The notes below the pieces were generated by a model, which saw only the letters and a program-made list of their open reading frames with translations, did not search any database and was not told the origin of the DNA. The translations under genes were made by a program, and so were the position numbers. This document shows, in pieces, positions 20,572-28,131 of a DNA stretch of 64,000 nt (position 1 is the first letter of the stretch; each line of letters begins with the position of its first letter). Source of the DNA: Acidobacteriota bacterium (GTDB lineage Bacteria > Acidobacteriota > Terriglobia > Acidiferrales > UBA7541). The stretch covers positions 1 to 64,000 of the forward strand of contig JAJYLB010000009.1 in the NCBI GenBank assembly GCA_021788095.1, in the 5' to 3' direction.

Positions 20572-20983
20572 GGCCAGACTTTGCTACATAAAGTACTTTA
20601 CGTCAAGGAGGACGGATCCGCGGGTTTCCAGCCCGCTGGGTGGCGGGCAGGCTCAACGACCCCATCGAGCGGGAGGCGGAAGCGTGGGACTGACCCATAA
20701 CGCGAACTGTGGGGCGAGCGCCGTGGTAGAGAGCCTCGCCCTGCGGGACTGTGGCATGGTCTTTCGAGTTCTGGAATGCGCAGAGGCTGAAGAGTCTGTG
20801 TGGCAACTGGCGGATGCAGCCCTCAGCGGCTAAAGCCGCGTTGATGGGCATAGACTTTCGGCACGGCTGATCCCGAAGCTTCGGGACGTGCCCTTTCGTA
20901 AAACCTGGGTTACCACACAGACTCTGAAGCCTGTGCTACGCGGGCGCTGGGCCAGCTTTGGGGCCTACACGCGAAATCTCAGG
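20572..20983. other. intergenic region with family B element
   Basis: No gene is supported. It holds a family B element (20787-20930) and, at 20925-20940, the CTGAAGCCTGTGCTAC tag also seen at 17333-17351. An AAGGAGG followed by open sequence near 20603 has no matching reading frame of interest. Confidence 0.5.
20787..20930. repeat. family B element with a nested palindrome
   Basis: Ends GAGTCTGTGTGGCAACTGG and, reversed, CAGAGTCTGTGTGGTAACCC form terminal inverted repeats. The interior matches the 6620-6747 element (GCAGCCCTCAGCGGCTAAAG and GACTTTCGGCACGGCTGA). Here the second hairpin is interrupted by a perfect 16-base palindrome TCCCGAAGCTTCGGGA (20871-20886). Confidence 0.78.
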
Positions 20984-21310
20984 CTACCGGGATAGCGATT
21001 CCTCGATCCATTCGAGATAGGCGCGGGAACCCGCAACGATGGGGAGGGCGATGATTTCCGGCGTCTCGTAGCTGTGCAACTCCTTCACGCGGCGCTCGAG
21101 ACGGCGAAACAGCTTGGTGGAAGTCTTGGCGACGAGGAGCGCCTCGCGCGCCCGCTCCACTTTCCCTTTCCACCAGTACACCGACCGAACCCCGCCCGCG
21201 GCAATCGTGACACAGGCTGCCAAGCGCTCCTCTACCAACTTCCGGGCGATGCGACTCGCTTCCCGCTCCGTTGCGCACGTCAAGAGCACCACCAGCTTCC
21301 CCGTCATCAT
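20984..21310 (-). CDS. cutA: CutA-like divalent-cation tolerance protein
   Basis: A 108-residue protein of the CutA trimer family, related to PII. LVVLLTCATEREASRIARKL, ERLAACVTIAAGGVRSVYWW and SYETPEIIALPIVAGSRAYL are the family strands and helices at usual spacing. Length is normal for the family. It is linked to copper/divalent metal tolerance in enteric bacteria, but its real ligand in most bacteria is unknown. ATG at 21310 (GGGAGA upstream) is preferred; the next codon is also ATG. It is divergent from the FtsB-like gene, 82 bases away. Confidence 0.92.
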   Translation of the reverse strand: MMTGKLVVLLTCATEREASRIARKLVEERLAACVTIAAGGVRSVYWWKGKVERAREALLVAKTSTKLFRRLERRVKELHSYETPEIIALPIVAGSRAYLEWIEESLSR

Positions 21311-21392
21311 TCTCCCGCCTCTCTCTCGTCGGTTACTTCTTCGCACCATCTGGCTTCGCGGAGCATCGCGCCCGCAAGCGGCTCGCTATAAA

Positions 21393-21752
21393 ATGGCGGC
21401 CGTGGATCGGGGGCCCATGTTGGCAGCAGAGCCGAAGCGGCGCCAAAAACTACTCTACGCGGCGCTGTCCCTGGTGTTTGCCACTTTGGCGTTCGATAGC
21501 GTCTTCGGCACTCACGGACTGATTTCCGCCTACCGTATGAGACTCCAGCTCCGGGAGCGCCAGCAACGGATCGGGCAGCTCGAGCAGCAGAACCGTGAAT
21601 ACACTCAGCAGGTTCAAGAACTCAAGACCGATCCCGCCGCAGTCGAGCGCGTGGCACACCAACACATGGGCTTGGTGAAGCCGGGCCAACTGGTTTTCCA
21701 ACTGCCGCCGGCGTCCAAGCAAACTCCGCCGGGACCCTCTTCTTCTCACTAG
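21393..21752 (+). CDS. ftsB: FtsB/DivIC-like septum formation initiator
   Basis: A 119-residue bitopic protein: a basic cytoplasmic N-terminus (AAEPKRRQKLLY), one membrane helix (AALSLVFATLAFDSV), a periplasmic coiled coil (LQLRERQQRIGQLEQQNREY, heptad Leu/Gln) and a C-terminal cap VERVAHQHMGLVKPGQLVFQ, typical of FtsB/DivIC/FtsL-type proteins. It would link early and late divisome proteins at the septum. Starts at 21393 or 21417 are both possible, and neither has a strong ribosome site. The TAG stop (21750-21752) lies in the CTAG terminus of the family A repeat that follows. Confidence 0.82.
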   Translation: MAAVDRGPMLAAEPKRRQKLLYAALSLVFATLAFDSVFGTHGLISAYRMRLQLRERQQRIGQLEQQNREYTQQVQELKTDPAAVERVAHQHMGLVKPGQLVFQLPPASKQTPPGPSSSH

Positions 21753-21871
21753 AAGCTAATTCAAAACCCCTTCCGGGACCCCTTCAGGGGCTGAAGCCCC
21801 CGATTTTAACCGTCTTTACGGCACGGCTGAAGCCGTGCCCTCCTGCGGCGGGAGTCTTGAAATGGCCTCTA
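21749..21871. repeat. family A element fused to the ftsB stop codon
   Basis: About 123 bases. The left terminus CTAGAAGCTAATTCAAAACC includes the ftsB TAG stop; the right end around 21850-21871 is its diverged complement. Inside are AGGGGCTGAAGCCCC and CGGCACGGCTGAAGCCGTGC in the same order, relative to the gene, as in the other copies. Confidence 0.75.
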
Positions 21872-21887
21872 ACATCAAATCGCCGCA

Positions 21888-23045
21888 TCACTCGCTCGCG
21901 GGGGCGGGCACGCCCACTAATTTCCTCAGCCATTCCCGAACCTCGGCCCCGCGTCCCTTCAATCGGGTTCGTCCGAGCGACAAGAGCAACATGGCGAGGA
22001 AAATCGCCACGAGCCCAGCCGAAGCCGCGGGCAGGGATGTGCCGCGTTTGGGCAAGATGGAGAACCGGCCGTAGACAAACTCGATATGCACCCAATAGAC
22101 GAGAAGGGAAGTTGTACCCATCTGGGCGAGGGGACTGAAGCCGTGGAGGCGCGACCCGAGGAAGCGCCGCGGCAGAATTTTCGGCATCCAGAGGCACCAG
22201 GGATAGGCCAGGCCGAGAATCACCAATAACACGCCAATCCGCGCGAGAAGGAAATTCGGGCTGGTGTGCCAGAAGTCCTCCACCGGATAGACCCGCATGG
22301 GAAGCGAGGCCAGCCACAGGGCGAGTCCGAACAGGGCCGCGCCCGACACTGCCAGGCCGAAATGAGTCCATCCGGGCCGCTCGCGCGCCAGGGGCGTGAA
22401 AAGGATCATGCCGATTGCCAGCCCGGCGAAGGCGAAAGCCGCCCAGGGGAAGAGCGGAAAGAGCCAGGGTTGCGGCTTGCCGTAGATATGAACGCCGTTG
22501 ATGTAAGTCTCGAGGTACCACGGCAGCCAGCGTGGCTGCCACGTAGTCCAAAGGAGCGGAGCGAGCAGGCCAACGGCCGCGGCGGCGCCCGCCGCGGCGA
22601 ACGCGGTCCGCCTCCGTGTTCCCGCCAACCAGAAAAGCACTCCCAACAGCGCGATCGAGACGCCAATCTCGTTCAGAATGTCCACGCGAAGCAGATCCGT
22701 CCACGGCGACCAGGGCTGTCCGAGCGCCCATTCCTGCACGCGGAAGAGCAGGCCCAGCCCCAGAATTTCGCCACCGCGCCGAATCGTCTGCCAGGCGATA
22801 AGCCCACGGGGCATCTCCCGGCGCAGCTTGCGATCGATGACCAGGGCGACGGCGATGCCGGCCAGGAATAGGAAAAGCGGCGCGGGCAGAGTCCCGATGA
22901 GTTGGGACCAGCGGAAGAAGCTCCCAGAACGGGCGGCAGGGCTCAGCCAGGAGTCGTAGCAATGCGTTTGGAACATCAGCAGGCAAGCGAGACCGCGCAT
23001 CCAGTCGATGTGTGTCAGACGCTGCTTGGCGCTCGCCACCACCAC
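21888..23045 (-). CDS. HGSNAT/DUF1624-like membrane acyltransferase
   Basis: A 385-residue protein with about 10-11 hydrophobic helices. It opens with LTHIDWMRGLACLLMFQTHC (the 'R.xSiDxxRGl' type start of DUF1624/HGSNAT and acyltransferase-3-like proteins) and has conserved polar patches FFRWSQLIGTLPAPLFLFLA and VDILNEIGVSIALLGV. Family relatives move acetyl groups across membranes to sugars. GTG at 23045 is chosen because GGGAGG sits 6 bases upstream. The ATG at 23075 lies inside a 9-base hairpin (GCTCCCATC/GATGGGAGC). It is divergent from the CPBP protease gene. Substrate unknown. Confidence 0.78.
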   Translation of the reverse strand: MVVASAKQRLTHIDWMRGLACLLMFQTHCYDSWLSPAARSGSFFRWSQLIGTLPAPLFLFLAGIAVALVIDRKLRREMPRGLIAWQTIRRGGEILGLGLLFRVQEWALGQPWSPWTDLLRVDILNEIGVSIALLGVLFWLAGTRRRTAFAAAGAAAAVGLLAPLLWTTWQPRWLPWYLETYINGVHIYGKPQPWLFPLFPWAAFAFAGLAIGMILFTPLARERPGWTHFGLAVSGAALFGLALWLASLPMRVYPVEDFWHTSPNFLLARIGVLLVILGLAYPWCLWMPKILPRRFLGSRLHGFSPLAQMGTTSLLVYWVHIEFVYGRFSILPKRGTSLPAASAGLVAIFLAMLLLSLGRTRLKGRGAEVREWLRKLVGVPAPASE

Positions 23046-23146
23046 TCGCCGCCTCCCAAGGATCGGGGCTCCCATCTTACGATGGGAGCGGCACGGCTCG
23101 CCCCCGGTTTCGGGCCGGCCCGCCGAGGTGAGACTATGAGGCTGCT

Positions 23147-24115
23147 GTGAGCGGAACACGCACGATCTCGATCGCAGGCGCGTTGGGGTTATGGGCCGCG
23201 CTAGGGCTGACAATCACGTTGTTGGGTTTGCGCCTGGGTTACGGGGGCGAGCGATACGCGGTTGCGTTGCTGGTCCTCCTCTTGTTGCTTGCCGGACAGA
23301 TCCTGCACGGGTCGCAAAGCTTCCGGGCTTGGGTTGTCGCCCCGCTCCGCCACGCGTCTTTGCCGCTCCTGTCCCTGCTGCCGGGCGTGTTGTATCTCGT
23401 TTACTTGCTGGGAACCCGGGAATTCTCTTGGGTGCGGCTCGGAGGAGGGATTGCGTGGGCGGGGTTACCGGCTCTCGTGGCTTACTCCGCCCGCGGGCGC
23501 CGAGCCGGCGTGTGGCAGGACTATGCCGTGCTCGTTGTGCTGTGGATGCCAATCGAGTTTGGGTGGGGGCGCCTTTTGTTCCCTTATCCCTCCGAGGCGA
23601 CTCACACGCTCGAGATTCTTCTGGCGCTCAATGCCGGTATCGTCGCCTTCCTCGGCATCCGGCGGCTCGAAGGCATCGGCTATACGATCGGCTGGGGCAA
23701 GGGTTTCGGCGCGGTGGTAGCGCTGAGTTTCGCGGCGTTCGCGGCGATCGCGATTCCGCTCGGATTGTGGATGCACTTCATTCGCTGGGCGCCGTCGCTC
23801 GGGAGATTGCGCTCGCTGCCCCTTTCGGCTCTGGGCATCCTGGTTTTCACCGCGTGGCCGGAGGAGTTTCTCTTCCGCGGCTTATTGCAGAACCTGCTTT
23901 CGAAAAGCCTCGGAAACGAGCTTGCGGGCTGGATTCTGGCTTCGGCGCTCTTTGGCCTTTCCCATATCGTGCATGGTTTCCCCAATTGGGGGTACGTGCT
24001 GTTGGCATCGATTGCGGGGCTTTTCTACGGCATGGCGTGGCGAAAGACGAAGTCGATGACCGCTTCCTCGTTGGTGCACGCGCTGGTCGATACCGTTTGG
24101 CACACCCTTTTCTGA
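23147..24115 (+). CDS. CPBP-family intramembrane metalloprotease
   Basis: A 322-residue polytopic protein. The Abi/CPBP catalytic motifs are present: WPEEFLFRGLLQNLL (EExxxR) near residue 231 and FGLSHIVHGF (FxxxH) near 269. A third conserved motif, SSLVHALVD, lies at the C-terminus. At least seven hydrophobic helices precede or flank these. CPBP proteases include Rce1-like prenyl-protein peptidases and bacteriocin self-immunity proteins; the substrate here is unknown. GTG at 23147 is the start. The last roughly 80 coding bases and the sequence after them occur again at 26330-26438, marking a rearrangement. Confidence 0.88.
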   Translation: MSGTRTISIAGALGLWAALGLTITLLGLRLGYGGERYAVALLVLLLLLAGQILHGSQSFRAWVVAPLRHASLPLLSLLPGVLYLVYLLGTREFSWVRLGGGIAWAGLPALVAYSARGRRAGVWQDYAVLVVLWMPIEFGWGRLLFPYPSEATHTLEILLALNAGIVAFLGIRRLEGIGYTIGWGKGFGAVVALSFAAFAAIAIPLGLWMHFIRWAPSLGRLRSLPLSALGILVFTAWPEEFLFRGLLQNLLSKSLGNELAGWILASALFGLSHIVHGFPNWGYVLLASIAGLFYGMAWRKTKSMTASSLVHALVDTVWHTLF

Positions 24116-24226
24116 CGGCCCCGGCTCATTCCCCGCACATCCAGCCGGAAGGGGAAGGACTTGGGTCGTTTGCACAATCAGCACGCAAGGATGGCTGTGC
24201 CACCTGGCTTTTTCCGCGACCGGCCA
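24116..24226. other. post-CPBP spacer shared with the downstream scar
   Basis: Noncoding. The first 30 bases (GACGGCCCC onwards) are repeated at 26408-26438. At 24189-24210 is a half of the dispersed GGATGGCTGTGCCACC tag, related to the hairpin at 31447-31466. Confidence 0.5.
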
Positions 24227-24494
24227 GACGCAAGCGGCGACGACATTGGATCTATGCCGATGCTGACTATCGCCTCGGGCCGGCTCCTGCCGGAAGCGCA
24301 GATGCCGGAGCCGCGTCGACTCGACCAGTGGCCGCCACGTCGCCTGTACCAGATGGTGCTAGATGAACAGCCTCGAGAAGCGATTGGAACGTTTGTAAAG
24401 GTACGATCCGGCCAAATAAGCGAGGACGGCTCGCCAATCCGCCGGCCGGCGTCGCCAGATCGAGGCATCGGAAAAAAGACGCTCGTACATCCAC
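24227..24494 (-). pseudogene. fragment of the radical SAM gene 3' end
   Basis: This 268-base stretch aligns without gaps to 19033-19300, the 3' end of the radical SAM gene, at about 90 percent identity by eye (27 differences). The corresponding reading frame is interrupted and has no start or catalytic part, so it is a dead duplicate. It is abruptly joined to an IS66-like remnant at about 24495. Substitutions are spread through the segment, so the copy is not recent. Confidence 0.85.
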
Positions 24495-24495
24495 T

Positions 24496-24660
24496 CTCCA
24501 TTACGGCCAGCAACGCCCGCACGTGCTCGGCGTCAAGTCCCGGCCCCACCGGCAGACTCCGCCCATTCCCGAGCCGCGCTTCCACGCGCGAGTCGCCCGC
24601 CGCCCCGGACGCCATCGGCATCGGCGCCGGCAGCTTCACCTGGGCTGGTTAACGGTCACG
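24496..24660 (-). pseudogene. IS66-type TnpA (accessory protein) remnant
   Basis: Read leftward, the segment encodes PAQVKLPAPM then VEARLGNGRSLPVGPGLDAE and HVRALLAVMES. This is the C-terminal pattern of the IS66 accessory protein TnpA ('...LGNGRRLRVGPGFDxxxLRRLLAVLE'). An in-frame TAA directly precedes it and the frame runs into the radical SAM fragment, so only the tail of the gene remains. No TnpB or TnpC is present nearby and no terminal repeats of the IS were found. Confidence 0.65.
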
Positions 24661-24709
24661 GGTCGGGTCAGGCCGGGGGCCCTCGGGCGCCTCGTCGCGG
24701 CGGTCGTGT

Positions 24710-25854
24710 TCAGTTGTGCTTGCTGATGTTGGCGGGGAAGAATGGGACGAACCGGACTTGCGAGGCCGGATAGCCGTTGCGGGCTGCAAGGTCGAGCGGA
24801 TGCCGGGTCATGGCGCGGCACACGCTCATGACGGCGTTCATTGCGTCGGGGCGGTTGTCCACGACGGTCAACTTTGAGAGGCCCCGCGCCCTCAAGTAGC
24901 CGACGAGGCTCTCGACCTCAAAGAACCTCCCCCAGGCGTAGGCTTCGGGATACGGAACCCGTGCCCGGGCGTCCCGAGATGCCCCCGCGCCTCCGGTCCC
25001 GCCGCTGTTGACGTCGTACCGCGTGCTCTGCTGCAACAGCGACACCGCCGCCCGGGCCCGCGATATCCTCCACTCCATGCTTGTCTTCGTGCCGGCGTTC
25101 AGAGCTAGGAAGACGGCGTCGCTCCAGCACTGGCTCCGCGCTTCGTCGTTTGCGGCCCGATCGCCGCGGGTGTCCCCCACTGCAGCGATCATTTTGGCGT
25201 CGACTAACAGATGCTGGTATTCGTACACCGTTGTCGCGACCGCATTTAGCAGCGCGACCAGCCTCTTGGAGGGGGCCAGTAAAATGCCAGGGTGACAGGG
25301 AAATAGCCGTTCCCCGTCTCGGTGATCCTCGTGCGGTACTCGGTTCCATCCGGAATGAGCAGGAGGGTGACCCTCATAGGGGGGAGCTCCGAGCCGTAGA
25401 GGTACTGGACAACCCTGTACGCCCGCTCGAGGGCGAGGTCCCAATCGACCGCGGTGTGGAACCTGTTCCCGGTGCGCTCTGCCTCCCGCCTGATCCTCCT
25501 GTTTTTCCTCGCCGCGCGCCAGGCGGTCCATAGCGGGACCACGGAAGGAACGGCCACCACACGCCACTGCCAGCTTGCCGCGGCGCCGGAGGCAATGACG
25601 GCTGTCGGCTTCTCGCGCAGGGGCGCGCCTCCGTTCAACACCGTGGTCGAGGCAACGGAGTACGCTGGGCGGGAGTGGAGCAGCCCGACTCCCCAGGTCT
25701 GCGCGTTGGGTGCCCGCATCACCTCTCGGGGGACGTCATACCGGAAGCGGCCTGCGCAGGCCGCGAGGCTCGCCGAGGCGAGCGCGAGCCCGGCGGCCAT
25801 GCGCAGGGAGGGCCTTTCCCCGGTAACGGGGCGGGGTCTCATCGCTTGGTCCAT
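24710..25854 (-). pseudogene. lipoprotein of unknown function, frameshifted
   Basis: Two overlapping frames appear to be one gene. The N-terminal part (25854-25246) has a lipobox-type signal, LALASASLAAC, and continues to GYFPVTLAFYW. At the CCCCC run near 25280 (minus strand GGCCCCCTCC) the frame must shift by one base to continue as KRLVALLNAVATTVYEYQHL and on to FVPFFPANISKHN at 24710. Restoring one base would give a protein of about 380 residues. It could be a true mutation or a sequencing error. No family is recognised. The gene lies inside the rearranged block, and its codon usage is as GC-rich as its neighbours. Confidence 0.55.
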
Positions 25855-25983
25855 GCGGTCACTCTAGCAAGCCTATAAGCCCCATGGCCAAGGCGTGCTG
25901 GCCTTTGGAGGCTACTGTATGCACGGGTGGCAGGGGGGTGGCTGGTACATCCACGTTGCGGTCGATCTCGCGTAGGTCGTGCC

Positions 25984-26329
25984 CTAGTACTCGGCGTTGT
26001 CAGTGGCCGAAACTGTGCCGGCATTTGTGACCTGAACCTGCGGCTCGACCTGGACGTAAACGTCGACGCTTGAGTATCCGCTGAACTGTTGGAGCCAGTC
26101 ATGGAGGCCCGTTGGGTCCTGAGCGTAAAGGCTGTTGCCCTGAACCGCATACCCGAAGGTCTGCTGGCCGAGCGAGGCTCCTGTGTTAGCGTCGATCACG
26201 GAGACGGTGAAGTTACCGCTCGTTGAATAAATCGTTGCGTTCGAAAGTCCCATATTGACGAGCGACTGGGTTGTATCGAGGCTGGCTAGGTCGGCTCCCG
26301 AAGTGGGATCGCTTACCTTAATCAAGAGT
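25984..26329 (-). pseudogene. 5'-truncated gene fragment of unknown function
   Basis: The frame reads leftward from the junction at 26329: LLIKVSDPTSGADLASLD, then NATIYSTSGNFTVSVIDANT, ending VQVTNAGTVSATDNAEY at 25984. It has no start of its own; upstream sequence is antisense to the duplicated CPBP tail. The remaining 115 residues look like a beta-rich exported domain. The missing 5' part was evidently lost in the rearrangement that placed 26330-26438 here. Confidence 0.6.
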
Positions 26330-26438
26330 GTGGCGAAAGGCGAAGTCGATGACCGCCGGCTGCCTGGTACACGCGTTGGTCGATACCGTTTGGCACACCC
26401 TTTTCTGACGGCCCCGCCTCGTTCCCCGTGCATCCCGC
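26330..26438 (+). pseudogene. duplicated 3' end of the CPBP protease gene
   Basis: This stretch repeats 24037-24145, including GATACCGTTTGGCACACCC and the TTTTCTGA stop, with scattered differences such as CGGCTGCCTG for TTCCTCGTTG. Only the last 27 or so codons are present. With the original copy it forms direct repeats flanking the 2.2-kb block of broken genes. Confidence 0.85.
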
Positions 26439-26503
26439 TTCAGGGGCGGCGCATCTCACCCGCCGGTGTCGACTCTCCCGCATCGGCGAAAGGCCAATCC
26501 CTC

Positions 26504-27505
26504 ATGCGCATTATTATCCTGCCAGTCCCTGCGGCTGTTGCTCTTCTCCTCTTCTGTTTTCCGAACGCGGCCTCGCTTCGCGCACAGACGGCTGCGACAT
26601 CCGCTGCGCTTTCCGGAGCGATCGCCGGCCCTTCGGGCCCCGTGCCCTACGCTACGGTGACGGCCACGAATTCCGCGACGGGCAAATCCGCCCAGGCGCA
26701 AACGGACACTTCCGGCCATTACCGGTTGTCGAGTCTGGCGCCGGGAACGTATGAAGTTTCCATCGTCGCCACTGGATTTACGGCGCAGACCAGCACGGTG
26801 ACCCTTGCTTCTGGCGCCACGCAAGCCCTGGATTTCAAGCTCACGCCGGCGCTCTCGCTGTCCTCACTGGGCTTCTCGACTTCCGAGACGCAAGGAAGCG
26901 CGAAGGAGCAGGCGCTGCTGAACCGGCGCTCCCATATGCTCCAAATCCACCAGAAACTCGGCGTAATCACCTTCTTTCCGTTGCTCGCCACCGTGGCGAC
27001 ATCCTTCCCCGCGCATGGGCGGAAAAGCACCGGCGCGGCTCGCGATCTGCATATCGGCTTGGGATCCGCGACGGCGGGTTTGTACTTCGCCACCGCCTAC
27101 TACGCCATTTTCGCGCCCAAACCGCCGGGACTGAAGCGCAGCGGCCCCACGCGCTTCCACGTGGCGATGGCCTGGATTCACGGTCCGGGGATGATTCTCA
27201 CGCCGATCCTCGGCGCGATGGCAGAGTCGCAGCTCAACCAGGGCGAAAGGCTGCACGGAGCGGCCAAGTACCACGGTGACGTGGCTTTGGTCACCGCGGT
27301 GGCCTATGGTTTGGCGCTGCTCTCGGAGACGAAACCGGGTTGGATTCCCGGACTCGGACACCACGTTGCCGCGCTCTTTCCCTTCCATCATCATCCTGCA
27401 GTCCTTAGCGACGCGCGAAGGAAGCCGCTCGCGGGAGACCTGGACAAGCAGAGCGGCCCGGGCGCCCTCGCGCCGGCGGCCGGCAGCGGAGGCTTGCTGC
27501 CATGA
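26504..27505 (+). CDS. CarboxypepD_reg domain plus multi-His membrane protein (possible b-type cytochrome)
   Basis: A 333-residue protein. After a signal sequence (IIILPVPAAVALLLFCF), residues about 40-125 form a carboxypeptidase-regulatory-like domain (SGHYRLSSLAPGTYEVSIVA). The second half has about four membrane helices with well-placed His residues: HMLQIHQKLG, RDLHIGLGS, RFHVAMAWIHGPGM and LHGAAKYHGDVA. Paired His across helices suggests heme b, as in cytochrome b561-like proteins, but this is inference. ATG at 26504 is chosen for the signal peptide. It overlaps the YceI-family gene by ATGA, which parallels the yceJ (b561-like)-yceI pair of E. coli. Confidence 0.72.
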   Translation: MRIIILPVPAAVALLLFCFPNAASLRAQTAATSAALSGAIAGPSGPVPYATVTATNSATGKSAQAQTDTSGHYRLSSLAPGTYEVSIVATGFTAQTSTVTLASGATQALDFKLTPALSLSSLGFSTSETQGSAKEQALLNRRSHMLQIHQKLGVITFFPLLATVATSFPAHGRKSTGAARDLHIGLGSATAGLYFATAYYAIFAPKPPGLKRSGPTRFHVAMAWIHGPGMILTPILGAMAESQLNQGERLHGAAKYHGDVALVTAVAYGLALLSETKPGWIPGLGHHVAALFPFHHHPAVLSDARRKPLAGDLDKQSGPGALAPAAGSGGLLP

Positions 27506-28068
27506 GATGCCATGTGGCGAGATTCGCGAACCGAAAATGGTTGTGGCTCGCTTTGCTGGTGGTGTGTCCCGGCTTCGCCCAGGCGCAAACCACCTGGGTT
27601 CTCAAGCAATCGACACTTACCTATCACGTTACCCACCCACTGCATCAAGTCGCCGGGGTGAGCCGCGGCGCGCGGGGCAAAGGGCTTTGCAACAGCGGAG
27701 TCTGCTCGTTTCTGATTGCGGCGCCCGTGAAATCGTTCGATTCGGGTGATACCAACCGCGATCTTCACATGCTCCAAATCACCCGGGGAGCCGAATTCCC
27801 GATGATCGTCGTCCGCACGGAGGTGCCCGAATCCGCTCTCGATTCTTCTTCACTCCGCGCCAATCTCGAAGTGCAGTTCGCCGGGCAGACCGCACTTTTC
27901 AAGCAGGTTCCCTTCGAGCTTGCCGTCCATGGAGACCAAGTGCGCCTGACGGGAACGATTCCGGCTACCTGCAGCGATTTCAAAATCACGCCGCCGGAAC
28001 TCCTCTTCGTGCCCATCAAGAATCAGATTCCGATCAGCGCGGACATGACTTGGGAGAAGCAGAAGTAG
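27502..28068 (+). CDS. YceI-family periplasmic protein
   Basis: A 188-residue exported protein with signal peptide WLWLALLVVCPGFAQA. The YceI lipocalin-like fold is visible as STLTYHVTHPLHQVAGVSRG, then FDSGDTNRDLHMLQITRGAE (the 'sv.Ts...RD.hl.s' block) and VRLTGTIPATCSDFKITPPE. YceI proteins bind polyisoprenoid chains such as ubiquinone precursors. Co-translation with the upstream multi-His membrane protein suggests a quinone-linked pair. Two Cys residues (GLCNSGVC) close together could form a disulfide. Confidence 0.82.
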   Translation: MRCHVARFANRKWLWLALLVVCPGFAQAQTTWVLKQSTLTYHVTHPLHQVAGVSRGARGKGLCNSGVCSFLIAAPVKSFDSGDTNRDLHMLQITRGAEFPMIVVRTEVPESALDSSSLRANLEVQFAGQTALFKQVPFELAVHGDQVRLTGTIPATCSDFKITPPELLFVPIKNQIPISADMTWEKQK

Positions 28069-28131
28069 CGGCGGCACACGGCTCGTTGTAACGGCAGTTT
28101 CCGATCGGCCTGCTGCGGTTTCCTGTCAGGT

